64,000 nucleotides of DNA from Sabellastarte sp. h YS-2021 (lineage: Eukaryota > Annelida > Polychaeta > Sabellida > Sabellidae): contig OZ024927.1 of the NCBI GenBank assembly GCA_964017235.1, forward strand, positions 47,497,293-47,561,292, given 5' to 3'. The notes below the pieces were generated by a model. The model did no database searches. It worked only from the letters and a program-made list of their open reading frames with translations, and was not told where the DNA came from. Made by a program: the position numbers and the translations under genes. Of the stretch, positions 56,225-64,000 are shown one piece after another; within the stretch, counting starts at the first letter, position 1; each line of letters begins with the position of its first letter.

Positions 56225-57850
56225 TTGTCAGTCATGAAAAGTGCTTATATCTCCCTTATTATTGGTCCTAGTGGCTTGGTATGTGAAGCCAACCTATAGG
56301 AAATCATGGACTGGGAATCTTTTGATGTGGTCCTATTTGACCTTGGGCTCCTCCTTCAAGGTCAAACGAGGATACCCAAACTTAAAGTGCTTATAACTCG
56401 CTTACTATTGGTCCTAACGGTTTGCTATGGTAAACAACCTATAGGAAATCTTTGGCTGGGAATCTCTTGGTGTAGTCAGATTCGACCTTGGACCCTTCCT
56501 TCAAGGTCAATCGATGACAGCCAAATGTAAAAGTGCTTATAACTCGCTTATTATTGATCCCAGAGGATTGGGATGGTAAATCAACCTATAGGAAACCATG
56601 GGCTGGGAATCATTTGACCTTAGATCCCTCCTGATGGTCTATATCTCCCTTATTATTGGTCAAAGTGGAGACCCCTCCTTCAAGGTCAAATGTGGTTCTT
56701 CATACCTATAATGACCTATCCTTACCAAGGTTTCAGGATATCTTCCCTGCTAAGAAATCTTGCCTGGCTAACATTCTGGATTTGACCTTGGGCTCCTCGT
56801 TCAAGGTCAATCGAGGATACCCAAACTTAAAAGTGCTTGTAACTCACTTATTATTGGTCCCACAGGTTTGCAATGTGAAACCAACTTATAGGATATCATG
56901 GGCTGGGAATCGTTCTATGTGGTAGACCTTGGGCCCCTTCAAGGTCAAACGAGGATACCCAAACCTAAAAGTGCTTATAACTTACTTATTATTGGTCCTA
57001 GAAGTTTGGGATGGCAAACCAACCTATAGGAAATTATGGGCTGGGAATCTTTTAGTGTGGTCAGATTTGACCTTGGACCCCTCCTTCAAGGTGAAACGAG
57101 GATAGCCAAACCTAAAAGTGCTTATAACTTGCTTTTTATTGCTAGTACAGGTTTGGGGTGGTAAACCAACCTGGCAAATCATGGGCTGGGAATCTTTTGG
57201 TGTAGTCAGATTTGATCTTGGACTCCTCCTTAAAGGTCAGACTAGGATAGCCAAACGTAAAAGTGCTTATAACCTCATTATTGGTCCCAGAGTATTGGGT
57301 TGGTAAACCAACCTATAAGAAATCATGGGCTGAGAATCCCATGTGATGTGTGATGGTGTGATGTGGAATCTTCTGGTGTGGGCAGATTTGACATTGGACC
57401 CCTCCTTCTAGGTCAAACAAGGATAGCCAAACTTAAAAGTGCTTATAACTCGCTTATTATTGCTCGTACAGATTTGGGATGGTAAACCAACTTATTGGAA
57501 ATCATGGGCTAGGAATCTTTGATGTGGTCACATTCGACCTTGGGCCCTCCTTCAAGGTCAAACGAGGATAGCAAACTCTAAAAGTGCTTTTAAATCACTT
57601 TTTCTTGGTCCTAGAGGTTGGGAATGTGAAACCATCCTATAGGAAATCTGGGGCTAAGAATCTTTTGATGTGATCAGATTTGACTTTTAACCTCTCCTTT
57701 AAGGTCAAATGAGGATAGCCAAAATGAAAAGTGCTTATAACTTGCTTATTCTTATTCCTCGAGGTTTGCAATGTCACACCAACCTATAGAAAATCATGGG
57801 CTAAGAATCTTTTGATGCAGTTAGATTTTACCTTGGGCTCCTGGGGGATA
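56225..57850 (+). repeat. R2 tandem repeat array, about 10-11 units of about 148 bp
   Basis: The longest R2 array. Each unit has AAAAGTGCTTATAACTCGCT, TATTATTGGTCCTAGAGGTT, TAAACCAACCTATAGGAAAT and CATGGGCTGGGAATCTTTTG, then GTGGTCAGATTTGACCTTGG and a CCTTCAAGGTCAAACGAGGA word. Unit starts lie at about 56,235, 56,383, 56,528, 56,828, 56,967, 57,114, 57,261, 57,435, 57,583 and 57,728, with one rearranged unit near 56,600-56,760. Plus-strand ORFs here are periodic shadows. Confidence 0.9.
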
Positions 57851-58409
57851 CAAATTGCATCAGTTCTCCGATGCGCTAGGTCTAGTTTATTTTACCTTCA
57901 CTTTAAAATATTGCTATCTGCAGCACCACAAATACTGTTAGAAAATCCCAATAATAGATGCACTTATTTATTTTCATGTCAGATTGTTTGTTTGCCGCCG
58001 CTGGATTATGGTGTCTCAAATATCTTCTTTTCACCAAAATACTGTATTTTAAATCTACACAAATATGAGAAAAAAGTTTATATTTTCCTCAAAGTTTATA
58101 ATTTCCTCAAAGTTTCTTTCTAATAGTTTACATTCTCCTATAATTATACATGCTAGCAATCGAGATAAAAGGCTGTAAACTGTCCATTATTGCCCACTGC
58201 TGCTCGGACTTGTGAATTATTTTTATGTCAGCTGACATTATGACATCACTCTGCATCATACACATTGGCGTCCATGAGAATAACTTCTCTGACAGCATAA
58301 GGCCAAGAGGCATGCTTTTTTATGTCAGCATTATAGCATCACTCTGCTGTGTATATCTCAGTAGCAGTCAAGATGAGAGGGGCACATGACCTACATCTAC
58401 CTGATCGAC
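57851..58409. other. Spacer; contains a short direct repeat
   Basis: AT-rich to 58,120. Then two related words, TTTTTATGTCAGC...TGACATCACTCTGC (58,217-58,255) and TTTTTTATGTCAGCATTATAGCATCACTCTGC-like (58,316-58,346), about 97 bp apart. No gene is recognised. It may be the upstream part of the element that carried the MADF gene. Confidence 0.4.
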
Positions 58410-59480
58410 TAAGATGTGAAGGCTATTGTTCACTTTGTAAAAGATCAAGAGTTGTACGACAAGACAAATGAACATTTTAAGGACCAAGCAAGGAAGGAAT
58501 GTCTCTGGGATAGGTTCACCAACAGTTGCAATCTGTGTGTCAAGATATGCAAGACCTGTTTTGAGCCACAAATGACATGTTATGGAAAGCTCACCAATTC
58601 AAGTCTAGACATGCCCCAAAAAGATAACTGAAAGGCAGAACTGGATTCAAGATAAATTTAACTTCTTGATGATGCACAGTAGATGCAAGGGACTCGGCAA
58701 ATCATCAGGTTTCAAGTCCCCGGCCTGAGGAGCCAGTACATCTGCAGCTTCAGTAAACAATATTTCCAGAGCTTTAACCGACATGGATAGTGAGAAGATC
58801 AGCATGCAATCAAACACCACAATACAGCATTCAGTGACCAGCTGCAGTGCATTTTCTGCTCCTTCTACAGTTGACCAACAGGCCATTCCTCGTGCCAAAG
58901 CAGGAGACAAGAAGAACAGCCTTCTGCAACTACCTGAAGTTGAAGGATAAGAAAATAAAGACTTTCAAACATTCAGAAACAAGGCTTTGAAACTTCTAAG
59001 CAGCATCCAAAGCAGGGCTGAGGAAAGAAGCCAGCAGCCCCAGTAACCACAGCCCCATTTCTAGGAGCTCAAGTACAGCTTCAACATTTGTGCCACAGCA
59101 TTTAAACAGCCACAGCAACAAGCACCAGCTGCAAGGTAATACATGTTAACCATCCAATAGACTCCAACAAGCCAACAAGCCAGGTCATCCAACACACTCT
59201 GCAGAGCCAAGTGGCAACCAAAGGACAGCAGCAGGAACCCAGTAATCCTAGTAACTGACGATCAACAGGCTGGACCTTCAAGACCACTTGCCTTCACATT
59301 GACCCCGACAAAGCAGTTCAACCCACCATCAGTTGCCTTTGCCACAGGTCAAGGCAGTCAACAGAACATATCAGGACTCTCCGGATTCTTTGGGACTGCC
59401 ACCTCTCCAGTCAGCCAACGCCAAATAGCAGTAGTAGAACCACTGCACTTGCATCCTATCGTACCTTTTCATTACCACTG
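58410..59480 (+). pseudogene. MADF-domain protein pseudogene
   Basis: 58,410-58,600 encodes a MADF-like (Myb/SANT-like in Adf-1) DNA-binding domain: VKAIVHFVKDQELYDKTNEH, FKDQARKECLWDRFTNS (conserved core Trp), VKICKTCFEPQMTCYGKLT. The next part, ERQNWIQDKFNFL ... SSGFKSP (58,630-58,728), continues the same protein in another frame, so at least one frameshift separates them. A stop follows near 58,726. Beyond it, a Ser/Thr/Gln-rich linker and FRNKALKLLSSIQSRAEERS (58,970-59,035) remain readable, again with at least one stop (near 58,948). MADF proteins of this type occur as host regulators and as the accessory gene of PIF/Harbinger transposons. No transposase is seen nearby, so the origin is open. 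Confidence 0.72.
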
Positions 59481-59504
59481 CTGTCAAACATTTAAAGGTC
59501 CTTT

Positions 59505-59880
59505 TTAGCACATTTAAGTTTGGCTGTCCTCGTTTGACCATGAAAGATTAGATCAATTCTGACCACATCAGAAGATTCCCAGCCCATGATTTACAGTAAG
59601 TTGGTTTCACATTGTAAACCTGAAGGACCAATAATAAGCAAGTTACAGAGACTTAGCTATCCTAGTTTGACCTTGAAGGAGGGGCTCAAGGTCAAATCTG
59701 ACTACATTGGAGGATTTCCAGCCCATATTTCCTGTAACCTCTAGGACCAATAATAAGCCAGGTGTAAGTATTTTTACGTTTGGCTCTCCTCATTTGACCT
59801 TGAAGTCATTTCAAGTCCATGATTTCCCATACGTTGGTTTCACATGCCAAACCTCTAGGACCAATAATAAGGGAGACAAG
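59505..59880 (-). repeat. R2 repeat units, inverted
   Basis: Two to three R2 units in reverse orientation: GACCTTGAAGGAGGGGCTCA (59,665), CCAGCCCATGATTT and CCTCTAGGACCAATAATAAG. A further pair of degenerate inverted units lies at 60,640-60,870. Confidence 0.8.
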
Positions 59881-59884
59881 AATT

Positions 59885-60640
59885 CAGAATTTTACTGTGT
59901 CATCAGTTTTGGTTAAAGACTGAAGTGGATGAAATTCGAATGGACAAAAATTATACTGGATAAACAAAAAAAGTTGTCTTACTGGCAGTATTTTTTGCAG
60001 ATTTCACTAGATGTCAGCAGTCTGCAGAAAATTCATTAAAGTATCACTTTAGTAACCTACTGTTAAACTGCTAGTAATATGACCATACACATTAATGCAT
60101 TGTGCAAGATGGGTCTTGTCCGCCTCCTCTCTTCATGGAGGAAAGAAGGAATTATATTTGTCCATTTTATGGGAGAGCGAAGAAGCAAGATCATTGTCTA
60201 ATCTTGTGGAGTGTTCGGTCACTTTACCATACAGGTCTTCTTCAGGACTTTTTATACCCATAACCTAGAAACAGAAAAAAAGTGTTGCCATGGCAACACT
60301 TCCAGACAGATATTGCTGAAAAGCTAACCAGGCCCTATTCATACACGGGTTTGGAATGCAAAGAACCCACAAAAATATAAGTCCAAAAAAGGAAAAAATG
60401 TTGCCAAAAAAAAAAGTAATCAGATCCAATCCATGCAAAGGTATGCCCAAGAAACATGAAAAAGTGTTGCCACGGCAATACTTGTTGCCAGATATTGCAA
60501 AGGAAACAATCACACACAAACTCTCATGCCATTAAACCTATACACCAAATTTAGCTGAGACCATAAACTATACCTATAAACTAGATATTGTGTCTCGGCG
60601 CAGTGTATCCCCGGACGGGACATGGTTGAAGTGTGACATA
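59885..60640. other. Spacer with duplicated palindromic X-box-like sites
   Basis: No gene is recognised. AGTGTTGCCATGGCAACACT (60,281-60,300) is a perfect 20-bp palindrome. A diverged second copy, AGTGTTGCCACGGCAATACT, lies at about 60,462-60,481, in each case followed by a (T)CCAGA(CA)GATATTGC-like word. The minus-strand frames across 60,265-60,519 are A/T-run artefacts. Confidence 0.55.
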
Positions 60641-60870
60641 CAGAGTATTGCCAAATTATAAGGTGCGACCAATAATAAGGGAGATATAGGTCATTATATG
60701 TATCAAGGACCACGTTCGACCTTAAAACAGGTCAAAGGTGAAATCTGAACCAACCCAAAAATTTGGGGCACATGATTTCCCATAAGTTGTCTTCACATCC
60801 AAACCTCTACGACCAATATTAAGGGAGATATACACCATAGGTATCAAGGACCACATTCGACCTTCAAGCA
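60640..60870 (-). repeat. Degenerate inverted R2-like units
   Basis: GACCAATAATAAGGGAGATA (about 60,666) and GACCAATATTAAGGGAGATA (about 60,811), each followed by a GTATCAAGGACCAC(G/A)TTCGACCTT word. The spacing is about 145 bp. Confidence 0.7.
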
Positions 60871-61499
60871 AAAAATATTTGCTTGCGTTCAAGCTAAACG
60901 GCACAGTTTCTTTAAGATTTATGTATATTTAGTGCATGAATTGTTGGGTATGATGTCACCCTATCTTTTTTGTATGCAAATAATCGCTAGTTTAGGTTTT
61001 CTGACTAAATGGCTTATAGCTCAAAAACTGTTGCATGTAGAGTATTTGCATAGAATTTTTTATTTACAAACTTTATCCTTAACTACAAGATATTAAGTTT
61101 GGATATCTATTGTATTAAATAAGAGAGATATAGTTATTTTTATAATGCAGCAAAATAGTATAATGAGTAAATGTCTAATGTCATCAAAACTATCGAAGTC
61201 ACATAAATCATGTCAAAAACATTCTTCATCAACTGTTAGATAATCTATGTCACAAAGTTTCAGACCTGTTGTGCATTGCATAGCAAAGAATTAGCTACTT
61301 TTTATTTTTTAGCCAAATAATACAACGAGTAGCTATCAGATATCTTAAAAAGTATTTTACATAGCAAATTTTTCTGTTATTTTATTTTTTTTATTCAGGT
61401 ACTTTAGTGTACATAGTGAAGTTGCACCAGTAGTTCATTGTATAGCTGAGTTCTTTGACTTGCTCATTGTTGAGTAAATCACTTGCAACTTTAAAACTC
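60871..61499. other. AT-rich spacer with two R4-like units
   Basis: R4-like words at about 61,255-61,330 (CAGACCTGTTGTGCATTGCA) and 61,395-61,499 (AGTTCATTGTATAGCTGAG, GAGTAAATCACTTGCAAC). Nothing else is recognised. Confidence 0.5.
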
Positions 61500-62470
61500 T
61501 TGCTTGTGGAGGTTTGCTATGTTCAACCAACCTATAAGGAATCATATGCTAAAATAACTTTTTATGGGGTCAGATATGACATTTGACCCCTTCTTCAAGG
61601 TCAAAGAATGGAAAGTTATCTTGAAGGGTCTTCATCTCACTTATTATTGCTTTTAGAGGTTTGGCATGTACAAACAAAATTCAAACAACTCACTGACTCA
61701 TAGGTAACCATGTGAAGCAAATCTTCTGATGCTGTAAGATTTGACCTGTGACCCCTTGTTCAAGGTCAAATGATGAAACTAAACTTTAAAAAGGACTATA
61801 TCTCACTTGTTATTGCTCCGAAAGGTTTGGAATGTTGATATAACTTATAGGAAGCCATGGCCTGAAGATCTTCTGATGTGGTCAGATTTCAACTTCTGGC
61901 CCTCCTTCAAGGTCAAACAATGAAACTGAACTTTCATAGGCCTTTATTTCAATCTGGTAGAGGTGTGGGATAGTCATACAACTTACAAGTAACCTAGGCT
62001 ACACTTATTATGATCTCCCACAGGGTTCAAAGTTTGTATGTGACTAAGCCTTCTAATCATCGAATACTTACATGTGCACATGATGAATTTGTAAGCCTGT
62101 AGGTCTTTACGTAGCTGACTAATAGCTACTTTGACTCATTCACTATTAAGTAAATCACATGAAACTGACAAACTGTTGCTTCAAGAGGTTTTCTATGTAA
62201 TACCAATCTATGGGAAATCATTAGCTGAGCATCTTTCGATGGAATCACAGTTGACCTTTTTCCAGATCAAATGATGATAATCAAACTTTAACTTTTAACT
62301 TTAAGGTGCCTCTTTCTTGCTTATTTTTGCTTTTGTAGGTGTCATTTGTAAAACCAACCTATATGAAATTGTAAGTTGTGGATCTTTGTAGAATTTCAGA
62401 TTTTACCATGGACTCCTCCTTCAAGGTGAGACAATGTTAGTAAAACCCTAAGTGCCTCAATCTTTTTTAT
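61500..62470 (+). repeat. Old R2 array with an embedded R4 unit
   Basis: Degenerate R2 units with CCAACCTATAAGGAATCA (61,536), TAACTTATAGGAAGCCATGG (61,840), CAATCTATGGGAAATCATT (62,202) and CCAACCTATATGAAATTG (62,353), and with CTTCAAGGTCAAA words near 61,590, 61,758 (TTCAAGGTCAAATG) and 61,905. An R4-like unit lies at 62,090-62,195. The array ends about 460 bp before the BHMT-like start codon. Confidence 0.75.
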
Positions 62471-62932
62471 TATTTCTTCTACAGGTTTCCTATGTTTTGG
62501 AATACTCCACCAGCTCACAATAAACCTAGCGACCTGTTTCACGCTTAAGTTTGTGTTCAAGGCAAGGGATAATAGCCACAATAAAAGTGTGTGAACCAAC
62601 ATCAGCGCTTTTGTTCTGAGTTGAGTGATAAGTTAAATAAAAACTGGTATTTTACTGTAATCAGAAAAAGAAAATTGCATCTTGTACATAGCTTATCTAG
62701 CCAGTTGTGTCAAGTGTTATTCACTTTCCGTAGAAAATTTTACTGGGAATATTTTTACTGTGGAAAAGTTGTATAGCCAGTAGTATTGATTAACTTATAT
62801 ATCTCAAGATCCATCCTCAAACAAGAAGACAGAAGACAACAGTAAATTATCTTGAAAGAGACCTTGATACACTGGTGTACTGAAAATTGATCCCAGACGT
62901 TGGATCAACTTTGTTACTTGTTCCAAAGTGAA
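62471..62932 (+). promoter_or_regulatory. Probable promoter / 5' UTR region of the BHMT-like gene
   Basis: Repeat-free sequence between the R2 array and the start codon at 62,933. I cannot place a TATA box or transcription start with confidence. The purine-rich stretch ACAAGAAGACAGAAGACAAC (62,820-62,839) could lie in the 5' UTR. An upstream non-coding exon is also possible. The role is inferred from position only. Confidence 0.4.
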
Positions 62933-62948
62933 ATGGCTTCCTGCAAAG
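62933..62948 (+). CDS. BHMT-like gene, coding exon 1
   Basis: ATG at 62,933-62,935, then GCT TCC TGC AAA G (M-A-S-C-K plus the first base of Gly), ending at 62,948 before a GT donor (GTATTATATT). The split codon is completed by exon 2 (G + GC = Gly), giving a phase-1 intron of 522 bp (62,949-63,470). The resulting start MASCKG-LLKRL parallels vertebrate BHMT, where a short first exon precedes the G-I-L-E-R-L segment, as I recall that gene. The exon is tiny and would be missed by ORF scans. It is supported by the phase match and the donor site, not by transcripts. Confidence 0.68.
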
Positions 62949-63470
62949 GTATTATATTATTGACTATTATTGTTGTTACTTTTTATTGCTACTGTTTTCA
63001 AGAGCTCATACATATGTTCATAGTAAGTAATGTTAATAATGTTGACAAGATTCCAACTTGTATATTGCTAAGAGGTTGATCCTTGCTTCAGATCAAAATT
63101 TTTATAGGAAACATAATATTCATATTTTTTCATACAGTAAAGATTAGCTCTAAATATTGAGTAAAGAGGTGTATACTACCAAACATGCACTAAACTGACA
63201 TACCTTAATCTGTACAATATCTATACTATGTATTCTAGAGTTCCATTAGGAGACTTTTCATTTCAAAGTTACATTGGGAGAGGCTTCCAAAAGCTATGCT
63301 CGGGCAATGATAAATTCTTTAAGCATGGCCCTATCCCCTGTTCCATGATGAATGGAAGCAGCTGAACTTGATGTTTGATTAGAGTTTATTTGTCTAGCAT
63401 TTGCTTCGTAGAATCACTCAACTTCTGACGAAAATAGTGGATTGTGCTTCAGACAGATTCATGTGTTTAG

Positions 63471-63661
63471 GCTTACTGAAAAGGCTGCAAGATGGAGAAG
63501 ATGTGATATGTGCAGAAGGTTACATTTTTGAGTTTGAGAGGAGAGGCTATCTCAAGGCCGGGCATTTTGTCCCTGAAGTTGTCATAGAACACCCACATCT
63601 GGTGAAGAACATGCATGAAGAGTTTGTACATTCTGGCAGTGATGTGGTACAAGCCTTTACT
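63471..63661 (+). CDS. Betaine-homocysteine S-methyltransferase-like gene, coding exon 2
   Basis: The enzyme moves a methyl group from betaine to homocysteine, making methionine and dimethylglycine in the cytosol. The exon encodes about 63 residues after the acceptor TGTGTTTAG (ends 63,470): [63 protein letters not shown]. It stops on a codon boundary before a GTAAGA donor (63,662). It aligns with the N-terminal barrel strand of human BHMT ([41 protein letters not shown]). It has CAEG where human has GDGG. I recall CAEG-type sequences in invertebrate and bacterial members of the Pfam S-methyl_trans family. The zinc-binding cysteines would lie in later exons outside the window. The open frame upstream of 63,471 and past 63,661 is intron. 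Confidence 0.88.
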
Positions 63662-64000
63662 GTAAGACAAAAACATTTGCATCAGTATCTCTTATACAGA
63701 TACCATATTTGAAAAAAATGTTCGTGAAATATAATGTTTGACCTCAACATGTAGTTTAATGGAGGATGAAAATATTAGAACCATACACAAACATAAAAAT
63801 AATTCTTCTTATATCTTTCACCTACTTGTTTTCCATGAACACATTCGAGGAAATTGTGATCACAGAAGTTTGATAAGAGTGTTGCAATATTTTCAAAGCT
63901 GAATCGAGTTCGTTTGTGAACAAAACAAGAATGGATTTATTTAAATAAATCAAATAGACATTTGCAAGATATAATCTGTACATTAAGCTAATACATGTAG
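63662..64000 (+). other. Start of BHMT-like intron 2
   Basis: AT-rich sequence after the GTAAGA donor, to the window edge. No further exon is seen. Confidence 0.6.

Noticed and set aside
56225-57850. CRISPR-like array (regular repeats)
   Set aside because: The 148-bp units are repeated over their whole length, with no short repeat / unique spacer pattern, and the setting is an animal genome.
60265-60519. Minus-strand ORF with hydrophobic stretches as a membrane protein
   Set aside because: The Phe/Leu runs come from A-rich DNA, overlapping frames look similar, and there is no start context or neighbour to support it.
63401-63470. N-terminal extension of the BHMT-like ORF (23 residues before Gly-Leu-Leu)
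   Set aside because: The residues do not match the family. A splice acceptor (TGTGTTTAG) sits exactly at the start of similarity, and a phase-matched short exon exists at 62,933-62,948.

Overview
This window looks like nuclear DNA of a marine invertebrate, most likely a mollusc. Three things point there: tRNA-headed SINEs whose tail (GAAAGCGACGTTAAACC-like) resembles mollusc families as I remember them; long arrays of 130-350 bp degenerate tandem repeats rich in TGACCTTGA / TCAAGGTCA words; and one spliced animal gene at the right end. No database search was possible, so the species is inference.

About two thirds of the window (roughly 1-54,000) is a graveyard of DIRS-type tyrosine-recombinase retrotransposons (gag, RT/RNase H, tyrosine recombinase, inverted terminal repeats, internal complementary region). 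I separate three families by end sequence and protein: A (ends carry CCTATCCAATGGACAATTGC), B (ends carry GTCCCACATGGTAAGC) and C (ends carry TCTGTCCACTAGGTAAG). Layout: C remnant 1-1,884; A 3' fragment 5,072-7,372; B copy 7,545-19,850; truncated B copy 21,013-30,886 split by an A copy at 21,321-27,438; A copy 30,887-36,680; B copy 36,681-42,868; A copy 48,318-54,006. All are broken fossils, though some domains are still long and readable.

Other elements sit inside these fossils and date them. The first B copy holds a 3.3-kb TIR element (itself carrying a SINE), a 1.86-kb Harbinger-like element and a 1.1-kb hAT-like element. A SINE splits the first A fragment. A 5'-truncated CR1/L2-type LINE with an uninterrupted ORF splits the gag of the third B copy. 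Most of these insertions have target-site duplications, and several have an intact 'empty' counterpart elsewhere in the window.

Between and to the right of the DIRS cluster (1,885-5,071; 42,869-48,317; 54,007-62,470) lie degenerate tandem repeat families, named R1-R6 here, plus an old SINE and a MADF-domain pseudogene at about 58,410-59,480.

The only convincing host gene is at the right edge. Two coding exons of a betaine-homocysteine S-methyltransferase-like gene (62,933-62,948 and 63,471-63,661, plus strand) are joined by a phase-1 intron, and the gene runs off the window. The 450 bp before it are the likely 5' UTR or promoter. I found no CRISPR array, rRNA gene or true tRNA gene.
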